56,476 bases of DNA from DASWIG01 sp965371445 (GTDB lineage Bacteria; Acidobacteriota; Thermoanaerobaculia; Multivoradales; J023): NCBI GenBank assembly GCA_965371445.1, contig CBDUYN010000043.1:1-56476 (forward strand), written 5' to 3'. Below, one piece after another: positions 27,737-35,900 of this stretch (within the stretch, counting starts at the first letter, position 1; each line of letters opens with the position of its first letter). Under the pieces are notes generated by a model. It made no database searches, had not been told where the DNA came from, and saw only the letters and a program-made list of their open reading frames with translations. The translations under genes were made by a program, and so were the position numbers.

Positions 27737-28690
27737 TCAGGAGCGGCCCGTCTTCTCCTCGGCGAGGCGCGCCCGCGGGTGGCTTTCGCGGTAGGTCTTC
27801 AAGAGCCGTTCGACCTCGACGTGGGTGTAGCGCTGGGTCGTCGACAGCGAGCTGTGGCCCAGGAGCTCCTGGATCGCCCGCAGGTCCGCTCCTTCCTCGA
27901 GGAGATGGGTGGCGAAGGTGTGGCGCAGCATGTGGGGATGGACCCCCTGGGAGAGTCCGGCGTTCTTGCCGTGGCGGTCGAGGATGCGGCGCACCGAGCG
28001 GTCGCCGAGGCGCTGGCCGCGTAGGTTCAAGAAGACGGGGTCGCGGTCCTCGTCGGTGCCGTGGCGTCCGACGCTCTTGGCGCGTTCGAGGTCCCACTCC
28101 TCCTGCCATTCGCCGAGCGCCCGGGCCGCCTGCCGGCCGAAGGGGACCATGCGCTCCTTGCCGCCTTTGCCGAGCACCCGGACGACCCGGCTTTCGAGGT
28201 CGAGGTCGCACCAGTCGAGGCCGACGAGCTCGCTCACCCGGAGGCCCGAGGCGTAGAGGAGCTCGAGCATCGCCCGGTCGCGGCGGCTCATGGGCGTCTC
28301 GCCGGCGGGGGCTTCGATCAGGTCCTCGATCTCCCCGGGGCGAAGGTGGCGCGGCAGGGTCTTCTCCTGCTTCGGCGTGCGGACGCTCGCCGCGGGATTG
28401 CGTGGCAGCCGTTCGTTTCGGCAGGCGAAGCGAAAGAGACTGCGTACCGCCGAGAGCGCCCGCGCCTGGCTCGACTTGGCGAGCTTCTCGCGGGTCATCG
28501 AGGCGAGGAAGGCCCGTACCTCCAGGGTGTCGACGTCCTCGGGGCGCACCGCCTCCGGCGTCAGGCTCAGGTAGTCGGCGAGGAAGGCGAGGAAGCGATC
28601 CAGGTCGCCGCGGTAGGCGGCGAGCGTGTGCGGCGAGAGGTTGCGCTCCAGGGCGATGTGCTCGAGGTAGTCGGCGATGAGCTTTTGCAA
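27737..28690 (-). CDS. xerC: Tyrosine recombinase XerC
   Basis: A 317-residue site-specific recombinase. The N-terminal SAM-like domain (about 1-90) is followed by the catalytic domain with all expected residues: Arg151 (ASGLRVSELVG), Lys175 (LGKGGKERMVPFG), His253 and Arg256 (HPHMLRHTFATHLLE), His279 (LLGHSS) and the nucleophile Tyr288 (TTQRYTHV). The length matches housekeeping XerC/XerD, which resolve chromosome dimers at dif, rather than phage integrases. XerC usually works with XerD, which is not in the window. A GGCC-rich hairpin lies between its end and vapB. No dif-like site was identified by eye. Confidence 0.93.
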   Translation of the reverse strand: MQKLIADYLEHIALERNLSPHTLAAYRGDLDRFLAFLADYLSLTPEAVRPEDVDTLEVRAFLASMTREKLAKSSQARALSAVRSLFRFACRNERLPRNPAASVRTPKQEKTLPRHLRPGEIEDLIEAPAGETPMSRRDRAMLELLYASGLRVSELVGLDWCDLDLESRVVRVLGKGGKERMVPFGRQAARALGEWQEEWDLERAKSVGRHGTDEDRDPVFLNLRGQRLGDRSVRRILDRHGKNAGLSQGVHPHMLRHTFATHLLEEGADLRAIQELLGHSSLSTTQRYTHVEVERLLKTYRESHPRARLAEEKTGRS

Positions 28691-28806
28691 TCTCGTTCCC
28701 AGGAAAATCTACTTTCGGCGAACGCACGATGTAGAGTAGCAGGAAATAAGGTCAACGACCGCGTCCGCAGGGTGAAACACGGGGAGCTCCGCCACCGTAG
28801 GGCCTC

Positions 28807-29130
28807 ATGAGGAGGTGCCCCGACATGTGTGAGCTCGCAACAGTCCTGACCCTGCTGGCGGTCGCCGCGGTGGTGCTTGTCGCGGTCGGGATCGTCGTCG
28901 GCGTCTTGAAGGTGGCCTTCAAGATCGTGCTGATTCCGCTGGCGATCGTCTGGGTGGTCTTGAAGGTCGTGGCGGCGGTGATCCTCGTCCCGCTGGCCTT
29001 GGTCCTCGTCGTACCGCTCGTGGTGCTCGTCGTGGTGGCGCTCGCGTTGTGCCTCGCGGTGGGGATCCCCCTGCTGCTCCTGGGCCTCGTGGTCTGGGGA
29101 GGCGGCGCGTTGCTGGCGGCGGTGTTCTAG
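28807..29130 (+). CDS. Small, very hydrophobic membrane protein
   Basis: A protein of 107 residues (101 if started at the second Met, ATG at 28825). From residue ~10 to the end it is almost entirely Val, Leu, Ala and Ile, with a few Lys at turns (LKVAFKIVL, LKVVAAVIL), consistent with three or four membrane segments. It matches no family that I know. AGGAGG directly before 28825 (28810-28815) favours the shorter start. Its last ten codons are duplicated at 29479-29508, which suggests that the 3-prime end was involved in a rearrangement. The region 28691-28806 upstream holds no gene but must carry the promoter. Confidence 0.7.
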   Translation: MRRCPDMCELATVLTLLAVAAVVLVAVGIVVGVLKVAFKIVLIPLAIVWVVLKVVAAVILVPLALVLVVPLVVLVVVALALCLAVGIPLLLLGLVVWGGGALLAAVF

Positions 29131-29202
29131 CTGCGCCGGAGTCGTCAGGTTGACGATCCGGAGGTTGTCCTCCGCCGCCAGGGTCAAGAACCTTTCGAGG
29201 CG
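29129..29202 (-). pseudogene. Duplicated 74-bp fragment of the sucA gene
   Basis: This segment is the same as 33471-33544 inside the 2-oxoglutarate dehydrogenase gene except at two bases, and in the same orientation. It still encodes LERFLTLAAEDNLRIVNLTT, where sucA has LERFLNLAAEDNLQIVNLTT. It begins within the stop codon of the small membrane protein gene and has no start or stop of its own. Confidence 0.95.
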
Positions 29203-29478
29203 TCCTGAAGGATGCCTTCGAGCCATTCGTAGACGAGCTCGCCGACGACGGGTAGCCGGGGCCGCTCGGCTCCCGGACGTAGACCTGCTCGAGGTAGGGA
29301 ACCGCCAACACGAGGAGCCGGGCACCGAGCTTCTCGGCGAGGCCGTGGATCTCGTCGAGGCTTCGGAGCGAGGCGTCGCGGGCCTCCTCGGCCACGTCAT
29401 CTCTCGGCAGGCCTCCGGGGGCGGGACTCCACCGGGTAAGGACGCCTCGCGACCAGCTCCCGGATTTTGCTCTGAATC
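29203..29478 (-). pseudogene. Remnant resembling an SGNH/GDSL-type hydrolase segment
   Basis: The minus-strand frame reads LDEIHGLAEKLGARLLVLAV followed by PYLEQVYVREPS, the pattern of a helix-strand unit of SGNH hydrolases or acyltransferases, with flanking sequence out of frame. Neither the catalytic GDS block nor the DxxH block is present. It sits between the sucA fragment and the duplicated tail of the membrane-protein gene, so it is part of the same patchwork. Confidence 0.4.
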
Positions 29479-29508
29479 GGCGGCGCGCTGCTGGCCGCGA
29501 TCTTCTAG
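29479..29508 (+). repeat. Duplicated 3-prime tail of the small membrane-protein gene
   Basis: Thirty bases encode GGALLAAIF and a stop, matching GGALLAAVF-stop at 29101-29130 with a few synonymous or conservative changes. The two copies flank the 350-bp patch of fragments. The TAG of this copy overlaps the reverse stop of the DinB-like gene. Confidence 0.8.
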
Positions 29509-30071
29509 ACCTGTGTCCCATTCCTCTCGATCTGGGCCACGTGCTCCAGCGTGTGCACCTTCAAAGCGGTGACGAACGCCTTCCAGTCGAAGCCCTGAAC
29601 CCATTCAAGGACCTTGACGGAGCCGTCGGGCTCCGTGGCTTTGACGAGCATGACGACGTCGGCCCGGAGGTCGGTGCTGAAATCGTCGGAGATCCCGGCA
29701 AGGGTCCCACTGAAGTCGCGGTTCATCTCTTTCAGCTCGGCGACGAGCACGTCCCAGCTCTTGGCGAAGGGGTCGTCGGAGACGAGGCCGGCAGGCACGG
29801 CGTCGCCAGGAGGACGGCCGTCGAGAAAGGCACGAAGTTGCTCGAGAGCGGGACGGTGGCTGACGAGGAGATGTTCGACGACCTCGTGGACGCACCAGCC
29901 GCCTTGCGGAGGTCTGACCGACGCCGTCTTGGCTGGAATGTCGTCGAGCTGGCTCTCGAGACGACGAAAGGCACGCTCGGCGGACGTCCGGACGGCGTCA
30001 ACGGACGCTTCGGTGCCTTTGCGGCGCAGGTAGTTGAGAGCTCTTTCCTGTTCAGGTCGGTCGGTCGTCAT
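29505..30071 (-). CDS. DinB-superfamily protein
   Basis: A 188-residue four-helix-bundle protein. VRPPQGGWCVHEVVEHLLVS followed by HRPALEQLRAFLDG holds the first metal-site His region, and LKVHTLEHVAQIERN near the C-terminus is the HxxxH block typical of DinB_2 proteins. Members are putative metal-dependent enzymes (some are bacillithiol or mycothiol transferases); the function here is unknown. The start ATG at 30071 has no strong Shine-Dalgarno. The gene stands alone at the edge of a decayed region. Confidence 0.85.
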   Translation of the reverse strand: MTTDRPEQERALNYLRRKGTEASVDAVRTSAERAFRRLESQLDDIPAKTASVRPPQGGWCVHEVVEHLLVSHRPALEQLRAFLDGRPPGDAVPAGLVSDDPFAKSWDVLVAELKEMNRDFSGTLAGISDDFSTDLRADVVMLVKATEPDGSVKVLEWVQGFDWKAFVTALKVHTLEHVAQIERNGTQV

Positions 30072-30788
30072 CGCGGGCTCGTTGCGGGAGTGAAAGCCGG
30101 TGAAGCGGAGGCCGTCGAAGCGGACGAAGCCGTCGGCCGTGGCGAGGCTTTTCGTGCGGCTTGTCCTGCCTGGCCATTCTCGCCCCGTATGAAGAGGGTA
30201 TTGGCGAGTCCGTACAAGGATGTCGCATACTCCGGGTGGGTTGCGGGTCCCTTCTCGTATCGGCTGCGACGGCCGCTAATCCGGGCACGAGGCCGGCTCA
30301 ACGTGGAGAGCTTCTGGCGCCTGGACGGCAAGCGGTACGTCGACGAGGAAGAGGTCGTCCTGAGCGTGGTCCTGATGGTGCCTGAGGCTCGCCGCCAGCC
30401 GTTGACAGCCGCCGCGGAGTTGCGGGCCTACCACGACTTCCAACTGTGGACGTCGGATCTGTCTAAGGACTGGAGCTTTGGCGCTGCGATCCGATCCTTA
30501 CTAGGCTCCGGAGCTGTGATCACGAGCAGGCAGGAGTGGCGGCCTCTTACCCGTTCGGATGAGCGGCCACCAAGGTGTTGAGGCCTATGAGCATCGTCAC
30601 CGACTGCGCCTTGACCCCTGCAAAGCGACGGCAGAGTCCAGCCGCGGATCGGCGGCCAGCCGTCCCGGTCCGGTCTCTTCGACTCCGGCAGCCAAAGAAC
30701 ATCGAGCGCAGGAACCAAAGGTACGCAGGCACCAAAGGTACCACCCAAACCGGCAAGGCTCCTCGAATCCGGTCAGGCGCCGGAGCGG
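30072..30788. other. Decayed region, possible TPR scrap and unassigned open frame
   Basis: On the minus strand near 30180-30250 the frame reads GPATHPEYATSLYGLANTLF, like one repeat of a regulator-type TPR, without neighbours. On the plus strand an open frame from ATG 30188 to 30581 contains VESFWRLDGKRYVDEEEVVL, which I cannot assign. ACCAAAGGTAC occurs twice (about 30716 and 30734). I do not support an intact gene here. Confidence 0.45.
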
Positions 30789-31210
30789 ATGGCTGTCGCC
30801 AGCGACTCGGCCGGGGGCTACTTCACGCTCATGACCCTGCTCAGGGCAGGCGACGCGGAGTTGCCGCTTCCCGCGGCGGGTGTCCTCCTGGCGCCCGGGA
30901 CCGACCTGGCGGGGACGGACAGCTCCCTCGCCGAGCTCGGCCCTGCGAACCCGGTGCTGGCGGATCTGGGGATCTCTTGGTGGCTTGAGGCGTATCTGGC
31001 GGGTGCCGATCCGCGTTCGCCCGCGGTCTCACCGGTCTACGCCGACCTGCGCGGTCTGCCGGCGCTCTTGATCCATGTGAGCACCAGCGAGATGCTGCTC
31101 GGCGGCTCGACGCCACGCTCCACGTCTTTCAGCAGTTCGACCTGCCGGAAGCGGAGGAGGCCGTGTCGGAGATCTGCCGGTTTCTCGCGCACCGGATTGT
31201 GCTACCCTAG
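30789..31210 (+). pseudogene. Truncated, frameshifted alpha/beta-hydrolase (HSL-type esterase)
   Basis: The frame from 30789 contains the nucleophile block SDSAGGYFTLMTLLR and then LADLGISWWLEAYLAGADPR with SPVYADLRGLPALLIHVSTS, which match hormone-sensitive-lipase-type esterases. The N-terminal third with the HGGG oxyanion motif is missing. After EMLLGGST the similarity resumes in another frame with ATLHVFQQFDLPEAEEAVSE and ends at the TAG at 31208-31210. The segment that should carry the catalytic Asp is lost at the junction near 31105. It cannot make an active enzyme. Confidence 0.8.
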
Positions 31211-31232
31211 GGATAGAGGAGGTCTCGAAGCC

Positions 31233-31487
31233 ATGAAAGCCGCCACCACCGCCAAGCAACTCGAGGATTTGGACGGCCTCATCGCCGAAGTCGTCATCGA
31301 CGCCGAGCCGATCTTGCTCTCCAGCGGGAGGGGGCAACATGCGGTCCTGCTCTCTCTGGACGAGTTCAACTCCTGGCAGGAGACGCTTTATCTTCTGTCC
31401 AACCCCGCGAACGCAGCGCACCTGCGCAAATCCATGGCCGAAGCCGAGGCCGGGAAGATCGTGGAGAGGGAGCTTATCGATCCGTGA
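31233..31487 (+). CDS. Antitoxin, YefM/Phd family
   Basis: An 84-residue protein with the Phd/YefM pattern: PILLSSGRGQHAVLLSLDEF followed by NSWQETLYLLSNPANAAHLR. The N-terminal half should bind DNA and repress the operon; the acidic C-terminal half (AEAEAGKIVERELI) should neutralise the toxin. GAGGAGGT lies 11 bp before the ATG at 31233. The stop overlaps the GTG start of the toxin by 4 bp (GTGA). Confidence 0.9.
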   Translation: MKAATTAKQLEDLDGLIAEVVIDAEPILLSSGRGQHAVLLSLDEFNSWQETLYLLSNPANAAHLRKSMAEAEAGKIVERELIDP

Positions 31488-31744
31488 AGCTGGCGTTCAC
31501 CGAATCGGCATGGTCGGACTACCTCTGGTTCCAGAGTCACGACAAGAAGCTCCTCAAGCGCATCAACATCCTGATCGCGGAGATTCTGCGTCATCCCTTC
31601 ACCGGAACAGGTAAGCCGGAGCCTTTGAAGGGCGAGCTGTCGGGATACTGGTCGAGGCGGATCAATGCCGAGCATCGGCTGGTGTATCGCGTGGACGAAG
31701 ATATGGTCTTGATCATCTCTTGCCGCTTCCACTACCATAAGTAG
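31484..31744 (+). CDS. Ribosome-dependent mRNA endonuclease toxin, YoeB/Txe family
   Basis: An 86-residue RelE-superfamily toxin starting at GTG, overlapping the antitoxin by 4 bp. KLAFTESAWSDYLWFQSHDK at the N-terminus, GKPEPLKGELSGYWSRRIN and AEHRLVYRVDED in the middle, and SCRFHYHK at the end are all YoeB signatures, including the basic and His residues of the active site. The protein is complete, so the module is probably functional. A second YoeB-type module lies at 45730-46274 and is clearly divergent in sequence. Confidence 0.93.
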   Translation: MKLAFTESAWSDYLWFQSHDKKLLKRINILIAEILRHPFTGTGKPEPLKGELSGYWSRRINAEHRLVYRVDEDMVLIISCRFHYHK

Positions 31745-31878
31745 GTCGTGGAGCTGAGGTCTTCGTCCTCACTGGAGGCACCTCATGGGGAGCGCTTCGA
31801 CAGGCGCGCCGCCTCTCGTATAACGTCAAGAAGATGGAGCGTACCGACATCGAAGCGGTCTACCGGGAGGCGCTGTGA
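31745..31878 (+). pseudogene. C-terminal scrap of an unidentified gene
   Basis: An open frame ending at TGA 31876-31878 reads RQARRLSYNVKKMERTDIEA and then VYREAL. This looks like the conserved end of a real protein, but the start is gone and I cannot name the family. It overlaps the GTG of the next open frame by 4 bp, so a two-gene unit existed here, perhaps another toxin-antitoxin pair. Confidence 0.45.
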
Positions 31879-32123
31879 AGCTCATCTGCGATCGGTCCAG
31901 AATCCTGCGACCCGAGGTCAACGACATCCTCGCCACCCTGGACGAGTTGCGCAAGGAGGCGGCGAAGCAGTTCTTCCGCCGCGAAGAAAACCAGAAGATG
32001 GACTTCGCAGGGCTTGTAAAGAGGGTGGCACCTAAGGAGGCCGGGGAGCCTGCCGACGACCGTTGTCGGACACCGTACGTACACCCGGGAATGCCCCGGG
32101 CTAAAGCGGTCAAAGACGGCTAA
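31875..32123 (+). CDS. Small protein of unknown function, partner of the preceding scrap
   Basis: An 82-residue open frame from GTG, beginning VKLICDRSRILRPEVNDILA then TLDELRKEAAKQFFRREENQ. The first ~55 residues look like genuine coding sequence (helical, charged). The last ~25 residues run into a CCCGGG hairpin repeat (32084-32100) and are probably not original, so the gene may be truncated at its 3-prime end. Family unknown. Confidence 0.45.
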   Translation: MKLICDRSRILRPEVNDILATLDELRKEAAKQFFRREENQKMDFAGLVKRVAPKEAGEPADDRCRTPYVHPGMPRAKAVKDG

Positions 32124-32164
32124 AGACACCTGAGAGGCCGCTCTCTAATGCAACGCTCGGGTTT

Positions 32165-32200
32165 AACCCCGGGTGGACGCGAGGCGCGTCTCCCGGGGTT
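32165..32200. repeat. Long nested hairpin, family B copy 1
   Basis: The outer stem AACCCCGGG/CCCGGGGTT (9 bp, perfect) encloses an inner stem GACGCG/CGCGTC. The sequence AACCCCGGGTGGA recurs at 53141. The related hairpin CCCGGG-aatgc-CCCGGG lies at 32084-32100. No T-run follows. No gene is seen between here and the insertion-sequence remnant at 32308. Confidence 0.8.
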
Positions 32201-32307
32201 GTCCTTGTTCCCGCCCGTGATGACGTCGCGCAGCGACATGAGGGGCTTCCTAGGAACTAATCCGTTTGACCGCCCAGTTTCGGCTTTCTGAGCGCGTCAG
32301 CGTGAAC

Positions 32308-32831
32308 GACCGGGAACATGGGTAACACTTCAGACCGGGAGCATAGGTAACACTTGTGGGGTGCGTCAACATTTTCTTGGGATTTCCGGTGCCGCTTCGA
32401 GGAGGGCCTCCCACAGACCCAGCCGACCGAAATTTCGCCAGGGCCAGCATGGCAAGAATCCTCTCATTCGGCACTCTCGCTCGTCAGCAGATCGGCAGAC
32501 GCGGCAGTCCTGCGCACCTCACGTAGGCGCGCTCCTCGGTGCGGTGGGGGCAGCTGTGCGGAGCTCGGGATCGATCCCTCAGGCCCTCGACGCCCTCCTC
32601 CACGTACCGCTCCGCCCACTTGTACCCTGTCCTGCGGCTGATACCGTACGTGTCGCACAGCTCCGCCATCGAGAACAGGTTGTTCTCCAGATCATCAATG
32701 AACAGCACTCGTTCCTTCATCGGATTCGTCTCGCTCCAGGCCATCTGGGGCACCTCCTGGTGCCCGAGTTTCCCACGAGACTGTTACCCCATGTTCCCGG
32801 TCTGTTCTGTAACCCATGTACCCGGTCTGTA
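32308..32831 (-). mobile_element. Internally deleted IS481-type insertion sequence
   Basis: Both ends are present. On the left, two copies of GACCGGGAACATGGGTAACA-like sequence lie at 32308-32330 and 32333-32355; on the right, two inverted copies lie at 32782-32802 and 32808-32826. Between them only the first part of the transposase remains (minus strand, from about 32744). An intact IS481 element would be well over a kilobase, and this one is about 0.5 kb. With both ends kept it could be moved in trans by a related transposase. Confidence 0.8.
32484..32753 (-). pseudogene. IS481-family transposase, N-terminal fragment
   Basis: The frame encodes MKERVLFIDDLENNLFSMAE, then LCDTYGISRRTGYKWAERYV and GLRDRSRAPHSCPHRT, the helix-turn-helix start of IS481/IS3-superfamily transposases. 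Similarity stops near residue 70 and the DDE catalytic domain is absent. The start is probably the ATG at 32744. Confidence 0.88.
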
Positions 32832-32944
32832 CCCTCGCCGCGTACACGATCATGCATACGTCGCGAAGCCCCCCGGCAAGCATGGGATCTACGGCCGGGA
32901 GGTTCTTCCCGGCGATTCCGCCGCGAGCGGAGTACAGAGGCTCC

Positions 32945-35900
32945 CTAGGCGAACGCCTGCTCGATCACGAGCCCCTGCTCTTTCTTGTGCGCCGTCGCCG
33001 ACCCGGTCGCCGGGCTCGCCGACGCCGGACGGGCGACCGCCGCAAGCGGCCAGCGCCCGTCGAGAAGCTCCGCCACGTGGAGCCGCACGAAGGTCATCGC
33101 CCCCATGTTCGCCGGCTCGTCCTGCACCCAGACGAGGGGAGTGCCGTCGGCGTAGGGCGCGAGCGCGTCGTGCAGGGTCTCGCGCGAGATCGGATAGTAC
33201 TGCTCAAGACGCAGGATCGCGACGTCTTCCCGGCCGCGCTCGGTGCGCGCCGCGGCGAGCTCATAGTAGAGCTTGCCGCTGCAAAGGAGGATCTTCTTGA
33301 CCTTTTCCGGCGCGATCTCCGAGGTATCTGGGACAATTCGCTGGAAGCTCCCCTCGACGAGCTCGTCGAGCCCGGAGACCGCCTGCGGATGACGCAGCAG
33401 GCTCTTGGGCGACATCACCACCAAGGGCTTCCTCAGCGGACGCACCACCTGGCGCCGCAGACAATGGAAAAGCTGCGCCGGAGTCGTCAGGTTGACGATC
33501 TGGAGGTTGTCCTCCGCCGCCAGGTTCAAGAACCTTTCGAGGCGGGCGCTCGAATGCTCCGGCCCCTGCCCCTCGAAGCCGTGCGGTAGGAACATTACGA
33601 GACCCGAAAGGCGGTTCCATTTGTCCTCGCTCGAGGAGATGAACTGATCGATGATCACCTGCGCCACGTTGCAGAAGTCGCCGAACTGCGCTTCCCAGAT
33701 CACGAGGCCGTCGGGCGTGTCGAGGCTGTAGCCGTAGTCGAAGCCGAGGACGCCGATTTCGGAGAGCGGGCTGTCCCAGATCTCCAACCGGGCCTCATTA
33801 GAGACGTGGCGTAGCGGCATGTAGGTGGCACCGGTCGACGTGTCGTGGAGCAGGGCGTGACGGTGCGAGAACGTCCCCCGTGTCGAGTCCTGGCCACTGA
33901 AGCGGACCGGACGGCCCTCGGCGAGGAGCGACGCGATGGCGAGGGCCTCGCCCGCCGACCAGTCGAGGGGACGCTCGCCGTCGGCCATCTCCAGACGCGC
34001 CCTCATGAAATTCTTGAGCTTGCGGTGCATCGAGAAGCCTTCGGGGACCCGCGTCGTCGCCCGCAGAAGCTCGGCGAGCTGCTCCTTGCCGACCGCCGTC
34101 TCGGCCTCCGGCACGTCGGAGTCGGCGCCGCCGCGGTAGCCCTTCCAGATGACCTCGCCCGGCATGGCGTCGCGCTTCTTGAAGCCCGGGGACCGCGAGC
34201 GGTCGAGCTCCTCTTCGAGCTGCTCGCGCCGGCGAACGGCGATCTCGTCGGCCTCCTCGCGGGTGATCTCACCGAAGCCGAGGAGGTGCTCGAGGTAGCC
34301 CTCGCGCACCGACTTGCGCTTCTTGATCACGTCGTAGAGGAGCGGCTGCGTGTAGGCCGGCTCGTCGCCCTCGTTGTGGCCGTAGCGCCGGTAGCAGTAC
34401 ATGTCGATGACGATGTCCTTGCCGAACTCGACGCGGTAGTCCATGGCCCAGCGCACCACCTGGGCCACCGCCTCGGGGCTCTCGCCGTTGACGTGAAAGA
34501 CCGGCGTCTGGAGCATGCGGGCGACGTCGGTGGCGTAGATCGTCGAACGCGACCGCTCCGGCGGCGTGGTGAAGCCAATCTGGTTGTTGACGATGATGTG
34601 AACCGTGCCGCCGGTGTGATAACCCTCAAGGTCGCTTAGGTTCATCATCTCCTGGATGACGCCCTGGCCGGCGAAAGCGGCATCGCCGTGGATCAGGATC
34701 CCGAGCCCCCGCCGGCGCTCGCGGTCGCCGAAACGGTCCTGCTTGGCCCGCACCCGGCCGAGTGCCACCGGATCGACGAACTCCAGGTGGCTGGGGTTGA
34801 AGCAAAGCGAGAGGTGAAGCTGCTTGCCGGTAGCCGTCGTGATCTCACTGGAATAACCCATGTGGTACTTGACGTCGCCGCGGCCGAGGTACGCGTCGGC
34901 GTCGGCGTCGGCGAACTCGCGGAAGACGTCGGCGGGGCTCTTGCCCAGGACGTTGACGAGGACGTTCAACCGTCCGCGGTGGGCCATGCCGATCACCGCC
35001 TCGCGGACACCGTGGCGGCTGGCGTCCTCGATCGTCAGGTCGAGGAGCGGAATGAGCGTCTCGGCGCCTTCCAGCGAGAAGCGCTTGGCGCCCAGGAACT
35101 TACGGTGGATGAACTGCTCGAAAAGCTCCGCGTCGGTGAGCTTGGTGAGGATCCGGAGCTGCTCGTCGCGGCTCAGGTGACGGTGATTCGACGGGTTCTC
35201 CATGCGGCTCTGGATCCAGAGCTTCGCCCGCACGTCGTCGATGTGCATGAACTGCACTCCGACCTCGTCGCAGTAGACCTTGCGCACCAGCGAGACGATG
35301 TCGCGCAGCGGCATCGCCGCCCGGTCACCCGCGCCGCCGCGCACGGCGGCGCCGAGCATCGTCGCGGAGAACAGCGTGTCGAGCTCGTCCTCCGAGAGGC
35401 CGTAGTGCTCGAGCTCGAGCTCGGGGTTCGAGCCCCGCGGCTGTCCGAGCGGGTCGAGCTTTGCCAGCAGATGTCCCCGCACTCGGTGGGCGTGGATCAG
35501 CTGGTTGACCTTGTCCTGGCGCGACAAGCTCTGGCGGAGCCGTTCCGAGAGCATGCGCAAGAACCCCTGGGCAAGGCCCGGACGGCGGTCCATCAGGGCC
35601 ATCAGGTCGTCGCGCAGGATCTTCATCACCCGCACGTCGCCGCGGGCGACGGCGTCGGCCACCCGCGGTTGGGCGGTGAAAACCGCCAGCTCCCCGACGA
35701 CCTGTCCCACCTGGAGCGGGACGACGATGCCGTCGCGGCGGCGCACGACGAGCTCGCCACGCACCACCAGGTAGAGGCTGTCGCCCGGATCGCCCTCGCG
35801 GAAGAGAAAGGTGCCGTCGCCCAGGGGGATCTCCTCGGAAAGCCGGGCGACGAGCTCGATCTCCTCGGGCGGGACACCGCGAAAGAGCGGGATGTCACTG

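Noticed and set aside
27737..28690. Integrase of a genomic island, with tRNA-Gln as attachment site
   Set aside because: Length and motifs fit housekeeping XerC, it is 12 kb from the tRNA, and no duplicated tRNA 3-prime end was seen.
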